From Acanthornis magna (lineage: Eukaryota > Chordata > Aves > Passeriformes > Acanthizidae), in contig JAWUZG010000177.1 of NCBI GenBank assembly GCA_036785705.1, positions 62,001 to 126,000 of the forward strand: a stretch of DNA of 64,000 nucleotides. Direction: 5' to 3'. The position numbers and the translations under genes are program-made. The notes beneath the pieces are model-generated. The model was given only the letters and a program-made list of their open reading frames with translations, did no database searches and was not told the origin of the DNA. Of this stretch, positions 23,188-34,139 are shown in pieces; the first letter of the stretch is position 1, and every line of letters starts with the position of its first letter.

Positions 23188-23837
23188 TGTTGGGGAAGAT
23201 GAAATAGGAGAGCCTTATAAATATTATTACCAGGGAAAAGATGCTGGGAATATGGAAACTATAAGCGAGATTGAAATGAAGACAAGCTTTGAGATACCAA
23301 ACCCCAGTGACTGAACAACTGGAAAACAATGGTATGGCCACTGAAGGTAATCCTCCTTTTGATTAAACAATTCCCCTTTTGATTAAACAATCCCCTCTGC
23401 TTGCAGACAGGTCCAAGGGTCAGAGCAGACCCTACCAACTCGGCAGAGGGTCCAAAAAGCAGTTTTTAGAGTTTAAAATCTAACGTCGTATGGTAATGCA
23501 ATGACTCTCATAGGCTGTATGTAAATGTTGTAGGATTTGCAGCTTGTTCTAGATTGGTTAGTGAAAATTAGAATATTCAGCACAGAAGATGATTTATTGT
23601 ATTGTAAATGGCAACCATGGCATTCCGATCTACTCTCTCTTCTTCTTTCTTCTCTCTCTCTCTCTCACCTCTCTGCCCTGCTCTGAGCTGTGTCTGGCAG
23701 CTCCTGGCAGCTCCCCTACACCCACACCCTTTCACAATAAACCTCATGCTCTAAGACCAAACTCCAGAGATCTCTCGTCTCCGTCCCGACCGTCCCAAAC
23801 AAAACCAGGGACAAATCCCACAGATGGCAATCTTACA
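23188..23837 (+). mobile_element. Solo LTR, family B (ERVK-like), 650 bp
   Basis: It starts TGTTGGGGAAGATGAAATAG and ends GGCAATCTTACA. CTTGAT occurs immediately before (23182-23187) and after (23838-23843), a perfect 6-bp target duplication. It is the same family as 17182-17811 in opposite orientation. Its extra length is explained by a 20-bp tandem duplication at 23357-23396 (TTTTGATTAAACAATTCCCC and a near copy), where the other LTR has one unit. AATAAA is at 23736-23741, 96 bases from the end. A CT-rich run lies at 23635-23668. No retroviral genes adjoin it. Confidence 0.94.
23736..23741 (+). terminator. LTR polyadenylation signal AATAAA
   Basis: A canonical hexamer placed 96 bases before the LTR's CA end. 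It is conserved with the sister LTR at 17182-17811. Confidence 0.65.
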
Positions 23838-23843
23838 CTTGAT

Positions 23844-25425
23844 GGAGGTGTCACCTTCCCTGTCCCCTTCCCCTGGTGCCCGGGGCAGGCAGAGGGTTGG
23901 GGACTCAGTTTGCTCCAGAGCTCAGCCTGGTGCAATCCCCACCCAGATCCTGGTCCATGACCCCTGTGGCCTTTCCCTCCTCCCCATGGCCCTTCATCCA
24001 TTCCCAAATGACTTCACTTGCTGGATTCCCCAGGAATCAGCAAATCAGGCAGGCTGCGGGGATGTGGTACCTCGAAATTCAATTAATTCATTTCAACTGA
24101 GCAACAGGAGATCTTCTGCAGTGAGTTAAACTCCCTGGATCTCACTGATATCTCTGGTGGCCCATTGCCTTCTGGCTTCCTGTGAGAACTGAGCTCATGT
24201 GATGTCTTTTTGTCCCTCCCGTGACCTCCTGCACCACCAGTCCTCACTGCCACCACCACTGGGATGCCTTAGCCCCACTCCCCATTGCCTCTGCACCTTT
24301 CCAACCATCCCTTGTCCCATCCCTGGAGAGGTTGCTCCCAGCAGGAAAAGGACAGAAAAATATCCAGGCTGGATATTTTCCTGCTGTACCCTGCTTTTCC
24401 AGCTCGGAAGGCGTTAAGAGTAGGACCTGAAACACCCATCTACTGCCAAAACACCGCATTTTATCATCAATTTTTCTTTTATTTTTCCTTTTTAATTAAA
24501 GTATTTCAGCGAGAGGTTTCAAAGGGAGAAGGGACTGCCCAGCCTGACCTCCTGTCTCACAGACCAGCGCTTTTGATTCCTCCTAGGTTTTGTGAGCCCC
24601 TTACAGCTTTTGAAGCCAAACACACAATTTGGGCCCAATGACCTGATAGTCTTTTTTCCATTGAATAAGCTTCAGAGAGCCTCTGTAATATCCAGTCAAT
24701 TGCTGGTGTCTTCACCCCAGCTGCTGTCAGCAGGGAGAGTTTATTCCCTCAGATGATAGAGTGCGGTATTATCCTGATGAAACACCACTGAGAACTGCCA
24801 GCTCTAAACTGCACAACAGTTACTCCTGACAAATGACGAGGGAACACACCTGGATCCCAGGGACAATTTTTTACTTGGCACAACATTCAGGAGAGTTTGA
24901 GCTGTGAAGTGACAGATTAAGATCCGTCTTGATTTCATCTGTAAATGAACCAAAAACCGGCTTTTTAAAATTTTGTTTTAATATAAATATATATCAGGCA
25001 AAATTCCAGCTCTGTGTATGAAGACCTTTTCTGCTTGTTTCAGAAATTGCTTTTCCCATCCCTAACCACAAATCCCACGTGGTAGTTGATAGTCTGTAAG
25101 CAAAAGCTGAAAATGTGCAGTTTTGCCTCTGGCAAGTGGCAGAAGCTGTAGAAAACTTCAGGTAGAAACACGATGGGGTTTAGTTACCATTGCACCCCTG
25201 CCTGTGCCAAGTCACCCAGAGAAACCAACTGCGGCTACTGAAAGCCTTTCATAAAAATGTGAGAATATGAGGAAAAAACTCAAAAAAAAGAAAAAAAATC
25301 AACACAAACCCACTTTTCTCAACCGAATCTTTTGCCATGAGCATAAAAACATAATCAGGACAGACCACAGAGCAATAAAAGTTATAAGAACAAACTAAGG
25401 GGCAAGTCATTCAGATTTCTCTAAC
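23844..25425. other. Non-coding stretch, no gene seen
   Basis: GC-rich to about 24.4 kb, then AT-rich. Apart from the palindrome at 24339, no structure was recognised. Frames at 24199-24641 overlap in three phases and are not coding. Confidence 0.4.
24339..24386. repeat. Interrupted palindrome, 18-bp arms
   Basis: The right arm CTGGATATTTTCCTGCTG (24369-24386) is matched perfectly by the left arm, which is split into CAGCAGGAAAA (24339-24349) and TATCCAG (24361-24367) by 11 extra bases. A single G lies between the arms. It would form a cruciform or a tight RNA hairpin with one bulge. Confidence 0.8.
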
Positions 25426-25510
25426 TATGGTGGCCTTGGCAGTGATGAGTTAATGTTTGGATCTGATGATCTTAAAGGTTTTTTCAACATATGTGATCCT
25501 ATTATTCCCT
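25426..25510 (+). mobile_element. CR1 LINE 3' end fragment
   Basis: GGTGGCCTTGGCAGTGATGA, GTTAATGTTTGGATCTGATG and ATCTTAAAGGTTTTTTCAAC are followed by a degraded tail (ATGTGATCCTATTATTCC). The GTGGCCTTGGCA...GTTAATG wording marks a subfamily also seen at 40085 and 49390. Confidence 0.82.
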
Positions 25511-27136
25511 CAAAAAGTTTCAAAATTAAGATGGTTTGGCCATGAATGAGGTTGCTTTACCTTCTTTAAGCTTCTGATCAAGAAGGTATCACCTGTTCAC
25601 GAAGTATAAATTTTATGCCTCAGAGTTCCACCCAATTAGACTTCTTCAACCCAATAGTCTGTGTCGCATCCAAATTCCAAAAACACATAGATTTATTTAC
25701 AAAAAGATACCAAAAGGTGGAGACATTATAATTTATTATGTCAGCCTTTCCCAACTCCTATTTCCACCTGAGAAAAATATATTGTGAGTTATTTTATCTC
25801 GATCACATCAAGCTTGGCCATGTCTGCACTGTGGCCACCATAGGACTTGAAGAAGAGGGAGATAATTCCATTTGTAAAGACTGTAAATCTGCTATTCCTC
25901 AATCCAGACGCAATTCCCACCTGGCAATTAGAATTTTGTGAGCACAGTTGGGTTTGGCTCTGCAGTTCCCACCCAAACTACCCTCAGTTTGACATATGGT
26001 GCTGCTTGATTTATCCTCATTAGCTCTAGATAGTTCCATCCAGCCTCATTTCTGAGCCAGTTTGCACCTGCCTGATAGAAATGAGCCTTGGTTAAGAAGT
26101 TTAGATCAGAACATGAACTTTTCCAACACCTGGTGATCCCAGACTTGAATGTTCAGAGTCAAAATCCACTCGTGGCTCTGATATATGTATGAGAAAGAAC
26201 TCCTAGAGGACTGAAATTTGCTATTTCTTTGCAAATTGCTATGAAAAGAGCAGATAAAAGGTGGTCTCTGTAGGTTTTATTGTTATTATTAGTTAATTAG
26301 CCATCAAAGGATATCCAAGCCCATTCCAGTGGCAGGAGGAGCCTACTGGGAACCCAGACCTTCATCTTTGCAGAAATGTTTTCTTTCCAGCGTGTTTGGG
26401 TGTATTTTGTGGGATAGGAGTTGTTTTTAGGAGCACACCTGGCTCGTGCTGCTGTCCCAGAGACCACAGGGATGTGCCATGAGCTCTCCACATCCTGTCA
26501 AGCCCACAGAGTGTGTCCCATGTCACCACGTGCAACATTCCTGCCCTGGAAGTCCTTTTACAAGCTCACCTCCAGCAGCTTTATTGTGAGATTAATTAAA
26601 ACTGTGCCACGCTGATAAATGTCTTGGGCTGGAAGTGTCAGACCTTCCAATTAATGCAGAAAGAAACCACAAAAAAACAAAGGAGCTGTGACTGAAAGAA
26701 AAGCCACCTAAGGGTCGTCTGCTGAAAAGAGGAAGAACATCAAGCAAATAAGGCAAATCAGAGGTCTTATTTTCCTTTTTGGAGCATAAACTGTAATTAA
26801 TTCAGCTCAGCTTTCCAAGTTGAAGGGTTTGAGAACTGACTGTGTCCCTCCAGGGAGCAGCCAGCTTTTTGTGCTGCCAATAAAATATCAGGAAAAGGGA
26901 AGTCCATGCAGCCTCCCAGTTACAGAGCCTTGCCATTATGCACTGGGATGAAGGGACCAGGCAGTGCTGAAGGTTGAAATATCCATGGCAAACCAGGCTG
27001 TGATTGTTCCTTCCACCCCTTCGCCATCCTTGGAAAGTCTGACAAACTCTTCAAGATTATTTCCCAGCCTTGGTGAGGGAAGGGAACCCTGCTCTTCCAT
27101 GGGAGTGGAACCTGGATTCAACATTTTCCAGCAAAT
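25511..27136. other. AT-rich non-coding stretch, no gene seen
   Basis: No open frame above 68 codons and no repeat recognised. AATTAATTAGCCATC and TTAATTAAAAC motifs occur near 26290 and 26590. Confidence 0.4.
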
Positions 27137-27251
27137 ATCACAGAACCCTGGAATATCCTGAGCTGGAAGGGACCCGCAAGGATCAGTAAGTTCAATCCTT
27201 AGCCCTGCACAGCAAGAATCCACCATGTGCCTGAGAGTGGTGCCCAGATAT
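27137..27251 (-). mobile_element. CR1 LINE 3' end
   Basis: The plus strand reads ATCACAGAACCCTGGAATATC, CTGAGCTGGAAGGGACCCG, CAAGGATCAGTAAG, AGCCCTGCACAGC and CACCATGTGCCTGAGAG. It is the same subfamily as, and inverted relative to, the plus-strand copy 190 bp downstream at 27443. Confidence 0.9.
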
Positions 27252-27442
27252 AACAGGGATTCAGAAGGATTAGAAAAGCAAAGTGTCCTTTATTTTGGGG
27301 CACTAGGAGCCAGTTTAGAGTAATTTACATTCCTGCAGCACTCACAGCTTCACTGATATTTTGGCCTCACTGTGCCAGAGCAATATGTGGATGTAAGAGG
27401 AGACTGCTGCTCTTCTCAGGGCTTAGATCACATATATTATGA

Positions 27443-27652
27443 AAATATTTGAATATTAGGGAAAGGTTCTTCCCCCAGAGGGTGCTGGGGAACAGCTCCC
27501 CAGGGAATGGGCACAGCCCCAAGGCTGCCAGAGCTCCAAGAGTGTTTGGACAATGCTCCCAGGGACAGGGTGGGATTGTTGGGGTGTCTGTGCAGGGCCA
27601 GGAGCTGCACTGATGATCCTGATCCAGCTCTGGATATTCTGTGGTTCTATCG
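27443..27652 (+). mobile_element. CR1 LINE 3' end
   Basis: Sense blocks: GAATATTAGGGAAAGGTTC, GGGAACAGCTCCCCAGGGAA, AGAGTGTTTGGACAATGCTC, GTCTGTGCAGGGCCAGGAGC and CTGGATATTCTGTGGTTCTAT, the last containing tail octamers. It is 5'-truncated. Confidence 0.93.
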
Positions 27653-29334
27653 CCACATCTCCCCATTTCATCAAGGAGAGCTGAAGCTGAAAATGAGGTC
27701 TCATGCAGCAGAAGGAGGAGCCATCTCAATGTCTTTGAGGGTGTGGGTTTTTGGCATCTGAGCAAGTTCAGGGAGGAAGTTCAGGTAACGCCTGCTCCGT
27801 GAACACTGAGTTATTAAGAACAACACATTTAGGCTTTGGGCTCATTGAAATATTGAGGATATGAAGATAAGATCACTACAGATGCCACACACACCTGGTA
27901 GACATTTAGGAACTGCTCTTCTCCAGGGCTCTCTGTCCACAGCAGAGCAGAGGGACAGATGATCTCTGATCCAGAGTTAAATCCAGTCCCAGAGCCAGGG
28001 TTGGACAAGGTGAATCCCATGTCCATCTCAAGGGCAGAAAGGAAACTGAGCAGGCCCAGCTGCCATGGCTGCAGCAGGATTTGAAGAGATATTTCACTTC
28101 ATCATTCACTGGTCCCCAAAGAAATCTCTCATGAGTTCCTGGCTCACATGGACATCTTGAAAAATCGGGCAAAATCTGCAAACTGCTGAACGGTTCAGAG
28201 CTCAACTGCTCCTTCAGGGTGTTCCACACAGCACCTCACCTCTGATCCTGCCGAAATTCCACACTGCCGATTCTCCAGCTCCCAGCCTCCCTTCCCCTCC
28301 CTACTTCTAGTATGAATGAGTTACAAAAAGTCATTTAAAACAAAATGATTGAGTTTTTTGGATCTGATAGACAGTAACAGCTAATCCTGTTAGAAATTTG
28401 GCTCCTGCTTCTGCCATTATATATTCACAAAAGCTCCTGCTATGTGCTCAGTCATAATTTTCTGGCTCCCATTTTTGACTTTTTTATTTCAATATACATT
28501 ACTTCTTTTTCCCCTTAAACTGCCAACATTCTGGTCAAAACCTGAATCACTGCTCAATCTCTGTTGCTATAATTGGATGTTAATACAGCGGCAGGATTTA
28601 TTCAGTCTGATGGACTAAGTTAATTTAAATGTGCAAAAAGGCATCTTAAGTAGCCAATTTCCTTCCCAACAGTCAAAAGATACATTTCCAAAACACTGAA
28701 CAGTGGCTCTGTCAAGCCATGTGGGTTCTGTGAATGCTGCTATCTTTCGAGGCTCAGCCAGCCCCGAAAAACTGCAGAAAGATTAAGAGTGGAGCTTATT
28801 TGATTTCAAAGCCCTGAATAGAGTGGTCATGATAATACAGTTTATTAAATAGAGGAAGGCAAGAAAACCATCTGAAAGAACCACAGGTTGAAGAATTTCT
28901 GCACCTTTAACCGAATCAGTGAGGGGGTTCAGTCACCTGCACAGCATCCCAAGATGCTGGTTTTATTTTGGCTTGAATTATGGACAAAGGGACTTGGATT
29001 TCCTCTGTCATGTTTGATATCCTGTGCCTTACTGTGTGACCTACAGACTCAGAAAAAAGCAGGAACAGGGAAAAGCCAGGCCCGGAGAGCTGAAGCACAT
29101 TATTTACACTGGTGAGAAACAGGACTCACACACGTGGAGGTGTCACACCAGTGGGAGAGGAGCTGTTCCTGTGGGGATAGAGATGAGAATCTGGGTTGGA
29201 CTCCAGCCTGCCACTCCTGCATGATAAGCAAATAACTTGCCAGTCCCACTGGGACAGGGAATGTCATTTCTCATCAGACACCCCCACGCTCTGCCTCTTC
29301 ATTGTAGCCCTCTTCCCAGTAAATCCACGCTTCC

Positions 29335-29465
29335 ATCCTTGGAAAACTGGGGGCTTTAATTAAGAGCGTTAATTGGAAGCAGCAGTAGCTGTCAAGGACA
29401 AATGACACAATAATTAAAGTGGGGGTCAATGTCCTGCTGCGTGGCAGGATAAATTACCTGATCAA
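29335..29465. promoter_or_regulatory. Candidate non-coding regulatory block (homeodomain cores)
   Basis: Within 130 bases are CTTTAATTAAG, GTTAATTGG, ATAATTAAAG and ATAAATTACC, each holding a TAAT core. The block sits in repeat-poor DNA. This fits a conserved enhancer but is only compositional; AT-rich DNA produces such cores by chance. Confidence 0.2.
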
Positions 29466-30745
29466 ATGTCCTTGTTCACCGAGGGCTCCCCACCTCCAGT
29501 GGTGTGTTTGCTGCTCCTCCTCCTCTCCCCTCCCTGTTCCGAGCTGTTCTGGGCACCTTTGCTGAGAGATGTCTCCACTCTGGCATTGCCAGAGCCAATC
29601 CCCAGCCACAGCCACACGACACTCACACCAACAGAGGCACAGCGAGAAGAGGAATGGAAAGGTTTGATGCCCACAGCCTCTGAGGCAACAGCTCCAGGAA
29701 ACTTTGGGGTCAGGTTCAGCGATAGCAGTTCCCATCAGATGCTCTCATGATGAGATCTCTCCAAATTTTCTCCCCAAATTTTCTTTGCACACCTTGCAGT
29801 GCATTCTTCTCTTCATACATCCCTTGGCAGGACCCTGCCCTGCAGCTGGCTCAGAAACCCCCCAAAACCAGGGGTTTTCTATGGAGGGCTTCATTTCTGA
29901 TCCATCAAGGCTGTCAGTCTTGCAGCTTGTAGGGAACAGCTCTGTCATGGCAGGGATGAAAAGTGAGGGCTTTGCCTTCTCACTCAACTCTGTCTGCAAC
30001 AGCAGAGTCTAATTCTGAGCTAGAAACCCCAGCTCTGTTGAAGGACAGACCTTTTGCAGGGCAGGATTTGTCTGCTCTCTGTTTTAGATGTCAGCCAGGG
30101 ATGAGATAAATCACACCCTGGATGTGCCTGTGTCTGTTCACTGAATATAAAGGAGTTTGGACAGCCAGGTCAGATGGAGACATTTGCAATATACACCACA
30201 GTCACTGGTGAGGTGACTCCCACATCAATGCCACACTTAATTTTCTGCTCTTCCTCGAATTTTGCCACTGAGAACAATCCTCAGATATGTTCAGGCCTCC
30301 CCTCTTCCTAATTTCAGCAGCAGAATAACCAGCCACAATACAAAATCCATTTTCTTTAATGCTTGGGCGAGTGGCACAGGAAATCCCACGTTCCATAGCT
30401 AGAAAACCATTCCAGAACTCCAAGCCCTTATGTGGTGTCACGGCTGTGCTTGAACAAGAGCCTTTCCCCATCTGGTCTCACACCAAGCTCATTTTTGCTC
30501 TCCATTTTGGCTGTATTTACAAAGGAACAGACAGATAACAAAGATTATCTCAGTCCTTTTCTTGGAGGGTTGGCAGGTTCCCAGTTCTCCATTCACAGCC
30601 TCTCAGCCCCGGCCCTGTGCTGTCCCTTCTTCAAAGAATTCCTCCACGTCTCAGTGACTCTGCTCCCAAAAACATCACTCCAGGAGGAGAAAGGGACACA
30701 TCATCCTGCTGGGATTTCACTTGGCAGCCTGGAGGTTGAAGAGTG

Positions 30746-30771
30746 TTCCACACACTCAGAGGTGTGTGGAA
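30746..30771. repeat. 10-bp-arm inverted repeat
   Basis: TTCCACACAC (30746-30755) and GTGTGTGGAA (30762-30771) are perfect reverse complements with a 6-base loop TCAGAG. No RNA gene around it was recognised. Confidence 0.65.
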
Positions 30772-31479
30772 TGTTCAGATTTCCTCCAAATTCACTTATT
30801 TTTTCTTACCAAGATTGCCAAACCCTCCCTCTGCTGGGATAGCAATGGTGCATCCCATCGGCTCGAGGCAGGAAAATTTTTAGGGACACCTTGCAAAAAT
30901 CAGAGTTCCCCACCTCAGAGGTGTGGAAGGAGAGACAAATGATTTTACCCAAACCTGATGAAACCAACCACCATCTTCCCCACCCTACAAACTCAACAGC
31001 TTCCTCTGCCTGCAGCATTCCATCCATGTTTCTCCCTGCTGGACCCAGGTAGCTTCACATCCCCAGGATTTTGTTTACACTAAATCCTGATCCCCTGGTC
31101 AACTGTTTCTGTCTGTAAATTGCGAAACAAATGAGGTTTGGCTAAACATTTGTGTTCAAAAGCCTTCAAAAAAAGAGCCTCGTGTCACAATTAATGCAGG
31201 GCCAGCCCAGGCTTAATGAGAGCCAGTGCCTGTGTGGGCACTGGAGCGTGGCTGAGCAAGGGAGAGATCATTAGCCAGGCTCCAGAAAGGCTATATATCG
31301 ATTTAATTGGGACCTGGGAAGGAATTCATGCCACTGCAGTGGGCTTTCTCAAAGTCCAGCATCCCTTGAAGGCTCCTGGTGGAGGCTTGAGCAGTTAAAG
31401 CACACAGGGAGAAGTTAAGAGCTGTTTCTGCTGGTGATGGTGCTTTACAGGTCATGTTCCTCTCTTTCCAGATGTTCCC

Positions 31480-31575
31480 ATCACAGAGTCAGAGAAAGAC
31501 TTGGGTTGGAAGGGATCTTAAAGATCATCTGATTCCAACAGATGATGGGAAGGGATCCAAGGCCCACCATGGGCA
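31480..31575 (-). mobile_element. CR1 LINE 3' end, degraded
   Basis: TCACAGAGTCAGAGAAAG, TTGGGTTGGAAGGGATCTT and AAAGATCATCTGATTCCAAC match an antisense CR1 terminus. The next block (GGGAAGGGATCCAAGGCCCA, CATGGGCAGGGATCC) looks rearranged. The rest of the element is missing. Confidence 0.8.
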
Positions 31576-31737
31576 GGGATCCTTATCCTCAGTTTTCAAG
31601 GAACATTGTCCTAGAGGTTAATTCTCCTCAGCAGCCTTCTCAGGTATCCTATTGTTCCTCCTTTATTCAGCAATCCAATCCTAGCACCACTACAAATTCC
31701 GTCTTTGCACATTTAACATCTCCCTGGGCTATGAAGT

Positions 31738-31777
31738 TTCCTCATCCTCATCCTCATCCTCATCCTCATCCTCATCC
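31738..31777. repeat. (CTCATC)n hexanucleotide repeat
   Basis: Six to seven perfect CTCATC units. The opposite-strand frame reads as alternating Met-Arg and is not coding. Confidence 0.95.
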
Positions 31778-32510
31778 AATTGCCTGCAGGAACTTTGCCT
31801 CCTCTCTCTCCCCAGGCACCCTGACCCTCTCCCGCATTTCTGGCTCCACCACTTCTGACCCAGGCAGTTCCTGAAGGACTGTGCTGATCAAAGTCCCTTG
31901 TGCAGGACACGATCCCTGGCAGCACTGTCAGGCTACAGGAATTGTGGCAGTTTGATAAATGCTCTTTTTTCAGTTGCAGTCAGACTTTTAATCCCCCACA
32001 ATACCACAGAGGAGCAGCTGTACTGGCTGAGACCAGCACTCCACATACCCCAGCTCCTGATCTTCAGCCATAAGGAAAACATCAGACCAGGGTGAACACA
32101 TAAATGTGCCCAGCCTTTGGCTGTTTTCATTCAGGGGAACTTCTGCACCTTCTCTGTTTCTCCATCATAACCCCAAAAGCTCTTCCTGTAGTTTTTTTTG
32201 GTTTATCCTTGAAATTGCATTGATTTTTGCATCCACAGCATGCTTTGCCAGGGATTTTCTCAGATCCAGAGCCCACTGCTTGAAGGAATCACCTCCTTTC
32301 ATTTGTTCAGGACTTGATTTTTCAACAGTTTAATTTCATGCCCTGTAATTCTTGTATTTGCAGAGGTGTTGAACAGTCAGTTCCTATCCATCCCCTCCTG
32401 CCATTCCTGAGTTTGCCAATCCCTCCATAAACCCCAGGTCACCTCCTTCAAGGCTGAGGAGTTCCTGCTTCTTCAGTCACCTCCCACATGCAAACCACTC
32501 CATACCTCTG

Positions 32511-32880
32511 ATCACAGAATCTTTAAGGATGGAAAAGCCCTCTAAGGTCATCAAGTCCAACTCAGCACTGCCAAGGCCACCACTAAACCATGTCCCCATG
32601 TGCCACATCCACATGGCTTTTGAACCCTTCCAAGGATGCTGGTTCCAGCCTGTTCCAATGCCTGACCACCCTTTCCATGAAGAAATTTTCCCAGTATCCA
32701 ATCTAAACCTCTCCCAGCCCAGCCTGAGGCCGTTCCCTCTCCTCCTGTCGCTGTTCCCTGGGAGCACAGCCTGACCCCCCCGGCTGTCCCCTCCTGTCAG
32801 GAGCTGTGCAGAGCCACAAGGTCCCCCTGATCCCCTTTGCTCCAGGCTGATCCCCCTCAGCCACTCCTTATCAGACTCAT
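32511..32880 (-). mobile_element. CR1 LINE 3' end, 370 bp
   Basis: The plus strand runs ATCACAGAATCTTTAAGGAT, GGAAAAGCCCTCTAAGGTCA, TCAAGTCCAACTCAGCACTG, CAAGGCCACCACTAAACCAT, AGCCTGTTCCAATGCCTGAC, AAATTTTCCCAGTATCCAAT and GAGGCCGTTCCCTCTCCTCC, then TTTGCTCCAGGCTGATCCCC. This is one of the longer CR1 fragments here. It lacks the ORF2 region. Confidence 0.95.
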
Positions 32881-34139
32881 GCTCATCCTTTCTCTTTTAA
32901 CCATTTGTTTACAGTTTTTAGCCAAATGGTGGGCAAAAGGAGAAGCTACACTGTGGCTGAGGTCATCTCTTCGTAGCCTTCACTACCTCGTCCCCTTGCT
33001 GGGCTCTCAGGCACTGATCTCACCCAAAACTATCAAGGCACTGCCTCTAGCAGGGTGTCACCTCTCAGCTGGAGGCACAGGACTGTGCACATCCCTCCGG
33101 TGACAAAGACAACACATTAGACTGACCTGTGGTTGAGATTGTTTTATCACAGGCAGGTAACTCATAAAACTTGATTGCTTTTAGTGGAGTGAGTGTGCAA
33201 TGGTTCTGATCTTCACACGGCTCCCCAGAGGCCACAATTCTGGCCACAAAAAGCCAGAAAATGCCCCCAAAAGTGGCATTTCGGTTGCTCCCAGATACCC
33301 TCACACATACCCCACTCCAAATTTCCTCCTCTGCTCCCTGCCTCCTCTCCTTTTACACATCACTCACCCTGCAGTGCTCTCAAATCTCTCTGACAGGAGC
33401 TCCACAGGCAGCATCAATCAGGGTGATAACATCAGCTGAAGAGTTCTGAGGTCACACCGGTTAATCTGCAGCCCAAAATCTTCACATCTCAGGCAGGGAG
33501 GGCCGTGATAACATTTGCTTGCAGCTGTTCCTGAGCAAACACTCATTTACCCAACCCAAAATTGGGGCTTTCAGGGCTATCACAACACCTCTGCCTCTCC
33601 AGAGCCCTCACCACCAGCAGCCTTCCCGAGGGATTCAGTACGAGTTAAGCAAGATCCGGGGAGAAAATGTGAAGCAGGCCCTTCCCAAGGCCTCAAATTT
33701 ATGTCTCAGTTTATTAAAGGAGAGAAAAACAGACAGCACTCCCTGCTCAGCAGGTGCCTGTGGGAGCCCTCAAGGTTTGGGGGGTAATTAGTGCTGCCAG
33801 AAGAGACAGGGACCAGGCAGAGATGCAGGCCACTATTTTGGGGCACATCTCTTTGTCTTTAGATATCTCTGCTGTTTGTTTCAGCGTGGAATCAGAGGGA
33901 AGAAATTTCCAGCAAAGCTCAGCTCCATCCCTGCAGGGTTTTAACTCATAAAGAGGGCTTGAAATGGAGAATTCCTACTGAGCGCAGTGAGGGTTGCTCC
34001 ATCCCAGTGCCCATATTTCAGTGGATGAAGTGCATAACCTCGTGCAGCAAGCACTACACGTGTTTTCCCAGCTTTCCCAGACATTCATCTTGCCATGAAA
34101 TGGAAGTTCAAGGATATTTAATTCAGGGATCGTATAAAT
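32881..34139. other. Non-coding stretch, no gene seen
   Basis: Three overlapping plus-strand frames (33193-33449) share the same DNA in different phases, so none is convincing. No mobile element was recognised. Confidence 0.4.

Larger units (their letters stand above)
27653..31479. other. Long repeat-poor non-coding stretch, no gene seen
   Basis: Nearly 3.8 kb without a recognised CR1 or LTR copy, one of the longest repeat-poor stretches in the window. Frames reach 136 codons (30432-30842) but lack domains. It includes an AT-rich block (28320-28660) and a block dense in TAATTA-type cores (29335-29465). A 10-bp-arm hairpin lies at 30746-30771. Confidence 0.45.

Noticed and set aside
22865..23341. 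158-codon minus frame similar to the plus frame at 17604-17975 (shared [19 protein letters not shown])
   Set aside because: The similarity exists because both are antisense readings of the same family B LTR; it is not a conserved protein.
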